From: Ascarosepion bandense
Taxonomy: Eukaryota; Mollusca; Cephalopoda; Sepiida; Sepiidae
Length of the DNA: 64,000 bases
NCBI GenBank assembly: GCA_037127315.1
Contig: JBBBDQ010000192.1
Coordinates: 2,198,501 to 2,262,500, forward strand
Direction: 5' to 3'
Part shown: positions 10,401 to 19,057 of the stretch, piece by piece
How the letters are laid out: every line of letters starts with the position of its first letter
How positions within the stretch are numbered: position 1 is the stretch's first letter
The notes under the pieces: generated by a model
The model's database searches: none
What the model was told of the DNA's origin: nothing
What the model saw: only the letters and a program-made list of their open reading frames with translations
Program-made: the position numbers and the translations under genes

Positions 10401-12082
10401 GGACATTCATATATGGAATGGTTATCACCGCAACACATACATTTATGTGACCATACACGCTTCTTTCCAAGATTCCTTGACAATATCTCATCTTTCTCGG
10501 GCTTGGCTGAGGCATTTAGAACATCTGAGTCATTCATATCTGTGGTAAGGGTGTTTGCTTTGGGATACTTGATGGGTGACATTCCTTCAAGGGGCTTTAA
10601 TGCAAGCAATGAAGAGACTGGGTTGCATGCTATGCGTGCTTCCTTCGCGACAAAGGAAGCGAATTCCTGGAAGGTTGGGTAGTCCTTGGCTTCATCTAGC
10701 TGTTCTGTAACGTATCGATTCCACCTTGATGTGATCCAACCAGGAAGTTTCCTCAACATCTTTTGGTTCTCCTCACAGTCATTCAGTATCTGCAAACCCT
10801 TAATGTGGGGCATGGCATTGCTGCAGGTTTGTAAGAAATCACCATATTCCCTAAGTTTGATATACTCATGTGCACCAATCTTTGGCCACCTATTCAGTTT
10901 TTCCCTAAACGAGCGGTGTATGATGAAGGGATGACCATATCTAGTATTCAGCTTGTCCCATGCTTGTTGATAGGCCTCCTCATCTTTCCTGTAAAAGCTA
11001 CCTTTCAAGGTGGATTTCGCCTCTCCATCGATGTATCTTTGTAGATAAAAAAGTTTATCTGCAGGGTCAGAGCACCGCCTTTCTACAAGTGCCTTAAAGC
11101 TGGCGCTCCATTCAATAAACTTTAAGGGGTCACCAAAAAATACTCTGGGCTCAGGAGTTGGAAGTCGCGTAAGGGCCATTGCCTCCTGCAAGGTCTGCAC
11201 TAAAGATGCTTCCTCTTTCACAGTTCGATGCTCCTTATTTCCGATGAAAGGCATCTTCTCATCACATTGAGGAGTATGCCTTCCATTTCTTTCTCGTGCC
11301 TCTTCTTCAGAGTAGACTCGAAGCCTTGCCTCTATAACTTCAACTTCCTTTTGTTTCTCTAATCTTTTCAGTTCTTGACGATGAGCATCAATGACGGCTT
11401 CCATATTCATTTCAGCTCTTTTTGCCGCCAACTCTGCAGCTGCTTCTGCTCTCTTAACTGAGATGTTGGAGGACTCTGAGAGGTGATTAGAGTGGCGGCT
11501 TAGTGCAGTTGTTGAAGATCCATATATGGATTCGGCATAGTCCTTGTTGAGTAGCAATCGTATTCTTGATTTTTCTAATTCCGCATCAAAGTCCTCTTCA
11601 TCTTCAACAAGACGTGTCCTCATTAATCCCAACAAATCCGCTGTAACAGCAATACACGCATCGATCTTTCTTCGAATTTCTTGACTTGGTGTTGATTTCT
11701 GACGTATATCGTTGTACAACTTTTTCAGATTAGCTTCTTGCTCTTCAATAGTGTCCATCATATCTTGCAACTCCTTCTCTGAACATTCATTCTTTAACTT
11801 TGCTCGAACACTTCTAACTTCAGTTTTCCATCTTCCATACGTCAAACTGAACCTTTTCTCTCTCTGAGATAATTCCTGTTCTTTCAGCTCTTTCATTTTA
11901 GCTGTTAATTGTCTCTCTCGTGATGACCTTCTAGTTTCCTCTGATTTTGACACAGCTACAGCGCCTTGCATATTTTTTTCGTCTGCTACATTTGAATTTA
12001 AAACTTCTTGAGTAGTTGACAAACCGTCGATCTGCTCAGTCAACTCCCTACTCTGAAACAAAAAATCACTTCGGACAGACAT
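7469..12082 (-). CDS. BEL/Pao Gag-protease-RT-RNase H polyprotein
   Basis: 1537 residues from the first ATG (12082); a TTG 13 codons upstream is also in frame. Order: a charged coiled-coil-like N-terminus (about 20-270); a DUF1759-type Gag domain (about 310-455); Cys/His zinc knuckles (about 548-612, CMCCGDNH and CFGCLRKGHVSREC); a DUF1758-type aspartic protease with ALLDTQSS near 667; the A17/Pao region and RT with FDAS, CDVERMF and YVDD at 1084-1087 (8833-8822); RNase H with acidic residues near 1266 (FSDASS), 1309 (RLELTA), 1339 (WTDSQ) and 1385 (SADHAS). It ends at UAG in VGGRL, exactly where the integrase would continue. No frameshift or internal stop. Confidence 0.95.
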   Translation of the reverse strand: MSVRSDFLFQSRELTEQIDGLSTTQEVLNSNVADEKNMQGAVAVSKSEETRRSSRERQLTAKMKELKEQELSQREKRFSLTYGRWKTEVRSVRAKLKNECSEKELQDMMDTIEEQEANLKKLYNDIRQKSTPSQEIRRKIDACIAVTADLLGLMRTRLVEDEEDFDAELEKSRIRLLLNKDYAESIYGSSTTALSRHSNHLSESSNISVKRAEAAAELAAKRAEMNMEAVIDAHRQELKRLEKQKEVEVIEARLRVYSEEEARERNGRHTPQCDEKMPFIGNKEHRTVKEEASLVQTLQEAMALTRLPTPEPRVFFGDPLKFIEWSASFKALVERRCSDPADKLFYLQRYIDGEAKSTLKGSFYRKDEEAYQQAWDKLNTRYGHPFIIHRSFREKLNRWPKIGAHEYIKLREYGDFLQTCSNAMPHIKGLQILNDCEENQKMLRKLPGWITSRWNRYVTEQLDEAKDYPTFQEFASFVAKEARIACNPVSSLLALKPLEGMSPIKYPKANTLTTDMNDSDVLNASAKPEKDEILSRNLGKKRVWSHKCMCCGDNHSIYECPKLTEKSKEEKRRFVMDNRLCFGCLRKGHVSRECQRKAVCASCRGRHPTPLHEDHPSTNNSSQEEDKIFTSCCVNGGEGESTSMIVPVWISSPNTSSTETLVYALLDTQSSHTFADQDVCEKMKVKMEPVKLKLSTMMGKDSIVTSQRVTGLRVRGFSSDTWVELPPTYTREFIPLERAHISTCETASKWQHLADISQEMPPLMDCGVGLLIGYDCSRALAPRRVITGGNHEPYAIKTDLGWSIIGTTPQPMNLRNVTGLCHRISVKEFPLITPSAAIRALESDFADSKSGDKGISQEDIQFLHILKEGIHRNEHGFLEMPLPFKERPCLPDNKKLALVRLKHLKKKLDRDLKLKKDYVEFMEDILRDGDAEKIKSQPESGAVWYIPHQGVYHPKKPNKIRVVFDASARYGGTALNDHLLTGPDLTNGLTGVLCRFRQHPIAVMCDVERMFHRFHVDEADRDYLRFLWWENGNTASQPMEYRMRVHLFGASSSPGCANYGMKHLASQNERHHPAAASFIRKNFYVDDGLISLESVDEAIKLVKEAQALCTKGRLHLHKFISNNRQVLESIDVKERAAEVKNVDFNHEDLPVQGVLGVRWNVERDTFCFRVVLNEKPATRRGILSVVASVYDPLGFLAPFVLQGKRVLQEMCQRGVSWDEPLPNDLKPRWESWVNDLTNLEKIKIPRCFTPDNFGKILRIELHHFSDASSKGYGQCSYIRLVSKDQVHCALIISKARVAPTKLVTIPRLELTAATTSATISNMLREELELKVDREYFWTDSQVVLGYINNDARRFHVFVANRVQRIRETTDTKQWHYIDTLENSADHASRGLSVMELVKSNWFTGPKFLWEREIVTKQRTTELLVGDPEVKVIQVLKTDSAMYDDLQERFKAFSKWTTAVKAIARIQRLAKKTKTIEPLSVEERRKAALTLVRLTQQDAFMDVLHQLNQRFGRLPRNHHLYQLNPLIQDDILRVGGRL

Positions 12083-12433
12083 TCTCAGAAACACAATGTT
12101 AAAGGGGACAGTGTAACGCAAAGATAACGAATTATGAAGATTGACAATTTAAGTGTTTTAAACTTTGCAATACGTTTGGAGGAGATAAGACAGTACAAAC
12201 AGAGCATAGAAACAGTTCGGAGCATAGAAAACTTGAGTTATATTTCGTTTTTTTTTTTTTTTTTTTAAGGAATAAATTTTTTCGTAAAAGTTTGATTACA
12301 GAACCAACTGTGAATTTTGAAAGGTGTAACTTCTGTAGTTAACCACCCTCTGACCTGAAATGCGTCGCGCCGCGTCTCTGTGAAGTGGTGTAATGAAAAC
12401 CTTCGGTGGATCATAACTTGGCCACGTTTTCAC
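12083..12433 (-). other. BEL 5' leader
   Basis: 351 bp between the 5' LTR and the polyprotein ATG. A primer-binding site is expected just inside the LTR. The best candidate starts TGGCCAAGTTATG about 10 nt in, but I could not match it to a specific tRNA. A T/A tract lies near 12249-12266. Confidence 0.5.
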
Positions 12434-12949
12434 TGTAACTACACTGGTCAACAAAGTAAAGGTCCACGCTTCATACTGATGTTTTTCATGACTTTATTCC
12501 AGAGTTTCTTAACACCGTGAAAACTACATAAAACAAATAGACAAGACGGTTACAACAGCTTGGAGAAACAATAGATTTCAAATATAAAGTAAGGGGAACA
12601 TGATAGAAAATCAATACAAATCATTTATTTACACGTTTAACAATGCTTAAAGTAGCTTAATAATTACCGTGTTCGCCTGGTGGACCAGTTGTAGGTTCAA
12701 AACTTTGACGGTAGCACAGTGTCCGCCATGCGGCTTTTCTCTTAGTTTTGTCTCTCCCTAATCCCGGGCCAAAGGCCACGTGATGCATCATAACAATTTT
12801 GAATACAAGCAAATGATATTTTTATTTTATTCTATTTTATTTTGTTTTATTTTTTTGTTTGTTTTTATTATTAGGAAAATCAGCATCTATCAGTCTCTTG
12901 TTGTCATGGCAACGCATTCACCCAGTCGCTCACAATGACGGCAGCTACA
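12434..12949 (-). repeat. BEL element 5' LTR
   Basis: 516-bp partner of 5518-6033, apparently identical. The TSD gccag follows at 12950-12954, then gypsy B integrase resumes. Confidence 0.95.
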
Positions 12950-12954
12950 GCCAG

Positions 12955-14540
12955 GGTTTCTGTAATATTTGCGGTGATTTTGCAGCAAGAGCGTACCCCT
13001 TACATTTACCAATCATGGTAGTAATTTCTGCGTCCATTCCCGACTGCATCAAACTCTTCATACGGTTAATTCCTGGATGCCACGTATGGAATTCCTTTAA
13101 GATTCTTTTCTGCAATGCCTTAGGAATTACTACTCTTTCACTGTAAAGTACCACATTATCGCACAATGAAAATGTTCCAGATGTCCGCTCGTCCTTTTCA
13201 GCTAGTTTTTGCTTTTATGTCCTTGATATATTTATCTTTTCCAGCTTCCTTCTTAATTTCTGTTAATGAAACTGGTAGTTACCTAATTGTGTCAGTCAGA
13301 GTGTTCTTTACTTCAACTTCTGATCTTAGCGCAGCGATCACTGTATCTTCTAATGGTTCAACTGATTTAGAGATGAGTCTAGACAGGCCATCTTGCTTGA
13401 TGGTAAATGTTGCAGTTTGAAATTGTAGTTTAACAATATCGTACCCCATCTTAATAAACGATTTGCAGTATAAGTGGGGAGTCCCTTTTTCGAACCAAAA
13501 ATAGTTAGCAACGGTTTGTGGTCCGTCTGCAAAATAAAATATCTTCCATGGATATACCGATGGAATTTTGTCACAGCAAAGATTATCGCCAAAGTTTCTT
13601 TTTCGATCTGCAAGTAGCTGCGTTCCGCAGAAAGTAATGATCTGCTCGCATGTGCGATTAGCTTCATCGCTCCGTCCTTCCACTTGTGCAGAATACACGT
13701 GCCAATTCCATGTGCGCTGGTGTCACAAGCTATTACTATTTCCAGTTTAGGATCGTAATGTGCAAGGAATAGATCCGATGTTAACCTATCCTTAATTTCC
13801 TCAAATGCTTGTTTGCATTCGTTCGTCCAACGCCATGCTTTGTCCTTTTGTAATAGTTTGTTTAATGGCACTCGCAAATTGTGTAAATTAGGGATGAAGT
13901 CTTGGTAGTAGCTTACTAACCCTAAGAAACTTTGTAACGTTTTCACATCCTTGGGTTCAGGCATGTTCCGAATTGCTGAGGAACGGTTTGGATCAGGTTT
14001 TTTTCTGTCCTTGTTAATTATATGGTCTAAGTATCTGATTTCTTCTAATAAGAAATCATATTTATCTTCCTTAACTTTGAAGCCATAATTTCGTATCCTT
14101 TCGAATACTTCATGTATATGTCTTTTATGCTCCTCGACTGTTTCGCTCTTGATCAAAACGTCGTCAAAGTAGGCGATAGCGAAGTCCAGCCCCGACAGCA
14201 TCGTGTCCATGGTTTGCTGGTGCCGTTTTTACACCGAATGCTAGACGTTCGTACTTATACAACCCCCATAGGAGCTTCGAACTCTCATCATCAACTGGGA
14301 TTTGTAAATATGCCTCACTGAGGTCAATCTTTGTGAAGTATTTCCCGCCATTTAACCTAGAGAATACTTCCTCTGGGCTTGATAGTGGATAATGATAATC
14401 CTGAATGGCGTTATTCAACCCCGTCGAGAAATCAGCGCATATACGAATATCACCCGACTTTTTTTTACATAAACCGCTGGTGCGACCCAGTCGCTGTATT
14501 CAATTTTTGAGAGCACGCCTAATTTTGACAGTCTATCTAA
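12955..14540 (-). pseudogene. Gypsy B: reverse transcriptase, RNase H and integrase N-terminus
   Basis: Minus-strand RT begins near 14540 after a frameshift (DIRICADFS near 14440). It continues with DYHYPL, FTKIDLSEAYLQIP and FGVKTAP (14418-14215), a second frameshift, then YFDDVLI near 14165 (catalytic pair intact). RNase H follows (IACDTSAHGIG near 13730, ERSYLQIEKETLAI near 13605, TDHKPL near 13510). The integrase zinc-binding region lies at about 13166-12955 (FHTWHPGINRM, GKC), with a His and Cys pattern only partly kept. Frame changes near 14210 and 13350 inactivate it. The reading continues at 5512 beyond the BEL insertion. Confidence 0.85.
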
Positions 14541-15328
14541 TTCTGTATCTTTTTTCGATCGCCGCGTAAGGCGTATTCCTTTTCTTCTTAAATACTGGTT
14601 GCGCGTCGTTCTTCAGTCGAATTTTCGCAGCCGTTTTCGTGCATCTCCCTAAACCGTCCGAAAACACTTCGGGGAATGCTTTTTTTTTTATATCAGACTT
14701 TAATTTCTTTATCTCAGTCTTTTCATTGATATTTTTGCAGTATGCACTTATAGGCAAATCCCACAAGTCAAACTTGTTCATCCAATCCGTGCCAAAGAAG
14801 TTATTGGTTCCTTTCATTACAAACATTTTTAATTTTTTTGTTTGATTATTGAAATTAACATTCAAAACCAGTTCCCCTTCGAACTTGATTTTTTTACCTG
14901 TTACCGTTCTAGCAACCTTGTTTGCCTTCATTAACGTTGGTTTATTTAATTTCTTCCACGTCTTTACGTTTATTATCGAGATATCAGATCCGGAATCGAG
15001 CTGCATTTTAGTGGTTGGTTTCGCATTTTTACTTGTAAATATTTTCTTATATTCTGGTTTAGCTCTTCCGTTCTTGTTATTTTCACGTGACTCTTGTTTT
15101 TGAATCTGCATTTGGACTTTTTGTGTCCTTGTCTGTTGCAGTTTCTACAAGTCTTGCGTTTAAATGGACAATCACTGTACCAATGCCATTCACCACAGCC
15201 ATAACAAGCTTTTTTTTTGGGGGGGGGGGTCTTTTTTCGTACTTCCTCCCACTTCTCATAGGAGAGTAATACTTCCGTCTCGGAGACAGAGACCGAAACC
15301 GTGACTTCCTATTAATTTTTTATGCTTG
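14533..15328 (-). pseudogene. Gypsy B: nucleocapsid zinc knuckle and aspartic protease
   Basis: Right part (15328-15112): an Arg/Ser-rich basic stretch and a CCHC knuckle CYGCGEWHWYSDC, with a second incomplete one (CRNCNRQGHK). A G10/T9 homopolymer at 15211-15228 shifts the frame between them. Left part (15111-14533): 192 open codons containing MQLDSGSDISIIN, the protease active site with DSG in place of DTG, running into the region before RT. These domains package genomic RNA and cleave the polyprotein in intact relatives. Confidence 0.8.
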
Positions 15329-16181
15329 CTACCCCGGATTCTTCATTTTTTTAGCATCTTCTTTGATACTGACGCATTGTTGGCAAAAATCCGCTAGCTT
15401 TTGCAGTGAGATATTTTGTTCGTTTTCGAGCTTAGTTAGTATTCTTCTCATTTCACTGTCTTTATTGGATACCAGGCCCTGCACAAAGACTAAACATTTA
15501 AAATTATCCGCTGTCAGTTCAGATAACCTAAAGTCATCACAAGTTTTATTTACAACCGACGCGAAAGTTGTATAATATTCATCCTCTTTTTTCTGCAGGT
15601 TTAAACATTTCCACCTTTTATGAAATAGTGACAGTCTTGGATTAAATAATTCTTTGAGCAGACCCACTGCTTCGTCGAATTCCAAATCTCTTGTCTTTCT
15701 TGGCAGAATAAAATCTGTAAATTTGTTATGCTCGTACGTGCCTAGTTTCCTGAGGAGCAGTCTAATTTTCTTTTCATTTGACCAGGTTTTACAATCGATC
15801 TCATAAAAATCTTGATACCGATGGTAATATCGCTCGAAAGTTCTATTACCGTCAGGATTATACGTGAAATTTTCTATTGTCGACCAAATTGTGTTTTGTG
15901 AAAAAGTACTATCTTCAATGCTTTTGTCTTTTGCGAGAATCGCTTTATGTAGGAGTTCTTGCATCTCTACATATTTCCTGGCATTCTCTTCATGAAATGT
16001 TTGCTGTTTTTTTCTCGCTGTCAAGTTGCATTTGTAACATTTTTTCCTGTAATTCTAATTGCTGTTTACGAAATTTTTCCTCGTTCTGAATTTGTCTTTC
16101 AAGTAACTTTTCTTCACTTTCTTTTTGCTGTTGCATATGGCATTTTATAAGCTCAAGCATGGAAGCTTGAAATTGTTCCAT
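15329..16181 (-). pseudogene. Gypsy B: gag (capsid), frameshifted
   Basis: It starts MEQFQASMLELIKCH at 16181 with a Gln/Glu/Lys-rich coiled-coil segment (about 60 residues). A frameshift near an A7 run around 16010 moves the frame to 16024-15329, which holds a gypsy capsid domain of about 230 residues. Blocks seen: WSTIENFTY, IRLLLRKLG, EAVGLLKELF and CQQCVSIKED. The retrotransposon-gag fold is inferred from this pattern. A stop at 15329 separates it from the nucleocapsid, which may be an original stop or damage. Confidence 0.8.
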
Positions 16182-16552
16182 TTTGTATTTTACAGGAGAG
16201 ACAAAAACTTTTTATGTCAAATTTATATATATATTTTGCACAGAGGGGAGGGTCAAAAGTTTCAACACGAATTCTCTTACAGAACCAACAGAAAATAGTA
16301 GTTAAGCGTAACTTACAATTTCTCACTGCGTATACGGCTTTTTCCCATAACTTTTGCGTCTGTCGTCGTTGTTACGAACTAAAGACTTTTCCGTGTTCAA
16401 AATTTCCCGACGTCACAGTTCCGTCGTGACGAACTACTGTTAATATTTCTTGTTTCCTCTGTGTATAACCGAATCCTTCGTCGCTACTGTTGTGCTGTGG
16501 GATGACTCTGAGTTTTTTCTTCCCGTGTGAGTTTCGAATCCTTCGTCGCCAC
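16182..16552 (-). other. Gypsy B leader with primer-binding site, partly duplicated
   Basis: At 16551-16535 the minus strand reads TGGCGACGAAGGATTCG, one base inside the LTR, as is typical for the PBS of this gypsy group. A near copy (GCGACGAAGGATTCGG) lies at 16486-16469, so the PBS region looks duplicated about 66 bp further in. Confidence 0.65.
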
Positions 16553-16856
16553 TGTTATGTTGCATGTAACAGAATTATTGATTAAATGAATACAAACAAC
16601 GGGATTGTAGGAAATTGGTATATTACCAGGAGAAGTAGTATTTAAAAAAGAGGTTGTTAGTAGTATAACAGAAACAAGGGTTTAGTATCGTCGTAAGACG
16701 TAGAGTCTGATAATAGCACACTTCCGGTTCACTACCGGAAATACTCGGCTGACTCGTTACTCGAGACTCGATTACTCCGAGGTCTTCCCACTACTACTTC
16801 AGGTAGTGCTTGGAATAGTCCATTATAGTAGAACACAGGTGGAGAGCGCCCCAACA
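16553..16856 (-). repeat. Gypsy B 5' LTR, 304 bp
   Basis: On the minus strand it begins TGTTGGGGCGCTC at 16856 and ends CATAACA at 16553, followed by one base and the PBS. Only its first 21 bp recur at the element's other end. The four bases acat (16857-16860) separate it from gypsy A's LTR. Confidence 0.7.
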
Positions 16857-16860
16857 ACAT

Positions 16861-17200
16861 TGTACCGCTAACAAAAGTTGAATGACGGTTGACTGCAATG
16901 AACAAAACAAAACGAAAACTTGAGCAGAAAATGAATGGCCAATGTTTATTGACGCTTGTGAATACAAATATGCGAAGATATAGAGAATGGTCGATCTCAA
17001 GTCATTCTGAAGTTGAGTGAGAGTAGTCGAATTTCGTTAGGACAGCTACCAAACAGGTTCAAATTCATTGATTGGAAAATGAGAAGAGAACGATCATCTT
17101 CTTTCCGGAAGTGGAGTCATGAACTTCACACGTGACCGGAAGTCCTTTTTAGCTTCTTTTTTTTTTTTTTTTTGCATAATGGAAAAATTAAATTCTTTTT
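16861..17200 (-). mobile_element. Gypsy A: right (5') LTR, part 1
   Basis: A diverged homologue of 3312-3690 in the same orientation: it shares ATAAACATTGGCC-like polyadenylation context, the TTTTCGTTTTGTTTTG block and the cacacgtga..ggaa block. It breaks off in an (ATT)n run near 17200-17222, where a LINE is inserted, and its end reappears at 20571-20626. Confidence 0.65.
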
Positions 17201-17244
17201 ATTATTATTATTATTATTATTTCATTTTTCATTATAAATCGATT

Positions 17245-17990
17245 TCTGCTATGGTCGCATTACCTACCAATTCTGCAGGAATAACTAAGGCATATAGTGG
17301 TGTGTTGTTATGACTCAATTTTATGTTTTTTAGTATCTCCCTAACATCCCTAGCATTACATAGACAAAGTTCTTCTTTGTGTGTGGGCTGTACTTAACAA
17401 GACAATTTTTTGTATATCTCTTAAGCTGGGATTTCCAGGGATTTTTTCAATGTGTGTGTTTTTTTTTTTTGTTCCTTTTTTTATCATTCCAAGTTCACCC
17501 ACTATCACTGGTACGATACTTGTTTTCAATTTCCACATTTTTTCTATTTCAATTTCCAGGTCTTTATATTTTGACAGTTTTTCGGATTCCTTGGTTCCTA
17601 TGTTACAATCAGCTGGGCAAGCCATATCAATTAATAAGCAAGTTTGTTTTTTTTTGGTTTTTAACAATAATGTCCGACCTATTTGCTTCAATTTTTCTGT
17701 CTGTATAGATGGTGTAATCCCATAGAATGGTGACATCTTCCATTTCTGTAACCGGTGCTGGGTGACGTTCATACCAGTGTTTATTTACATATTTTCCATA
17801 GTGTTTGCACATTGTCCACTGTAAATATTGCCCTACTCTATCGTGACGACTTTTATATTATTATGTATAATATTTGCCTGAAAGTTCCTAGTGAAAAGAT
17901 TTTCGTCTTGTGCAGCAAGTATAAAGCCTTCAATTTCAGACTTTAATCCAGATGCACGTAACCATCGATGAGTATTAACTTTATCAACAT
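17245..17990 (-). pseudogene. LINE C-terminal domain relic
   Basis: Minus-strand frames resemble the extreme C-terminus of mollusc LINE proteins: VNTHRWLRASGLKSEIEGF (about 17975-17920), IYTDRKIEANRSDIIVKN (about 17715-17660), CLLIDMACPADCNI (about 17635), LSKYKDLEIEIEKMW (about 17575) and IPGNPSLRDIQKIVLLSTAH (about 17440-17385). Frames change within T8-T10 runs (for example 17460-17470), so it is dead. The start of this block continues exactly from the sequence ending at 19058, on the far side of the solo LTR. Confidence 0.75.
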
Positions 17991-17994
17991 TGGG

Positions 17995-19053
17995 TGCAGA
18001 AATATTTTATGTCGTAAGAAAAAATTCTGCTGTGAACGAAAGGGGAAAGGAAATTAAAAAAAATTCGATAAAACACAAAGGGTTCAAATTAAAGAACATT
18101 TACTACTGTACTACAGAGAGGAAATGTGAGCTGACTGCAAAAGAGGTCCGTTAGCAAAGGCTAGGTTAGAGCCTTGGTACCACAAAAAAAGTTAAAAGTC
18201 CTTTACAGTTACATTGTTAATCTTAAGCTTCAGTTCCATTTTTTCTTCTTTGAAGGGAGAGAACTTAAGGGAGAGTAGCCTCCCTCTAGCTACCGGATAG
18301 CGGCTCTGTTTTCCCTAATTTTTTGTTATGTTTAGTGTTCGAAGTTCCTTTCTTCGTTTCAAGCCTGGAAAAAAGGTCTTTTTTTTTTTTTGTTGTTAAG
18401 TCTCTTCTTCAACCCTCGTGGGTTGTGGCCGATATGGGAAACTGTTCCTTTTTTCTGTAAAATAAAATTTCTTTTTTCCTTTGGATGAAGTATCTTTTGT
18501 AAGATAAAATTTCTTTCTTCCTCTGGAAGAAGTATCTTTAGGTAAAATAAAATTTCTTTTTTCCTCTGGAAAGAAAGTATCTTTTGTAAAATAAATTTTT
18601 TCTTTTCTTTCTTTCTGGAAAAGTGACGTTCGATCTTATTTTTCTTCCGCCACGTGGGTTAATAACAAACAAAGGAAACAGTCCTTTTTAGGGAAATAAA
18701 CTCTCTTTCTTCCCCTGGAAGAAGTATCGTCGAATTTTTTTGTTTCTCTTCAGTTCGTCTGAAGGAATCCCTTTCTTTTCTTCTTCTGCGAGCTTCTCAA
18801 ACCCGCAAATAAATTCAGACTTCTTTTTATGTCTTTGGTCTGATGGAGCTAAAATTTTCAGGACTGCTCAAGCCGATAAAAATAAAAAACTGACGGTTCC
18901 CGCTCCTTCAAATTCTATCAAAAGGAGCCGACCAACCAGAGGCGAGATACGCGAAACGTGGTACAGCAAAGACATTTCAAATTCTCAACAGCCCTAGCGA
19001 GAAAAGGAGAGAAAGAAAAACGAAGAAACGAACGGACGAATAAAATTTCAACA
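17995..19053. mobile_element. Solo LTR, 1059 bp, inside the LINE
   Basis: It begins TGCAGAAATA and ends TTTCAACA (TG...CA), flanked by tggg at 17991-17994 and 19054-19057. Removing it and one tggg rejoins the LINE reading frame without a shift. Internally it holds about five copies of a 42-45-bp unit (aaaataaaatttct...ggaagaagtatct) at about 18458-18730. No second copy exists in the window, and orientation is unclear. An alternative, slightly longer imperfect duplication (tcaacat/tggg) is possible. Confidence 0.65.
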
Positions 19054-19057
19054 TGGG

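Larger units (their letters stand above)
5518..12949 (-). mobile_element. BEL/Pao LTR retrotransposon, complete, 7432 bp
   Basis: Two 516-bp LTRs (5518-6033 and 12434-12949) show no difference by eye. On the minus strand they start TGTAGCTGCC and end GTAGTTACA. The 5-bp duplication gccag flanks the element (5513-5517 and 12950-12954). The interior encodes, in one phase, a Gag-protease-RT-RNase H polyprotein and an integrase separated by a single UAG. A purine-rich GGTGGGAG abuts the 3' LTR. There is no extra envelope-like frame between integrase and the 3' LTR. Identical LTRs imply very recent insertion. It sits inside the integrase of gypsy B. Confidence 0.95.
4592..16856 (-). mobile_element. 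Gypsy B, Ty3-type LTR retrotransposon, decayed and interrupted
   Basis: A minus-strand element with 5' LTR at 16553-16856, primer-binding site (PBS), gag, nucleocapsid, protease, RT, RNase H and integrase in order. Its integrase is cut by the BEL element at 5518-12949, flanked by TSD gccag. Its 3' LTR is reduced to about 21 bp (4592-4612), identical to the 5' LTR start, after a polypurine tract (PPT). Several frameshifts, many at homopolymers, and a stop in integrase show it is inactive but fairly recent. The right edge lies 4 bp (acat) from gypsy A's LTR. Confidence 0.8.

Noticed and set aside
6275..10934. Plus-strand open frames of 60-135 codons across the BEL region
   Set aside because: All lie antisense to the intact minus-strand polyprotein and show no family features.
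17381..17725. Plus-strand Phe-rich open frames as membrane proteins
   Set aside because: They are shadows of T-rich complement over the minus-strand LINE C-terminus.
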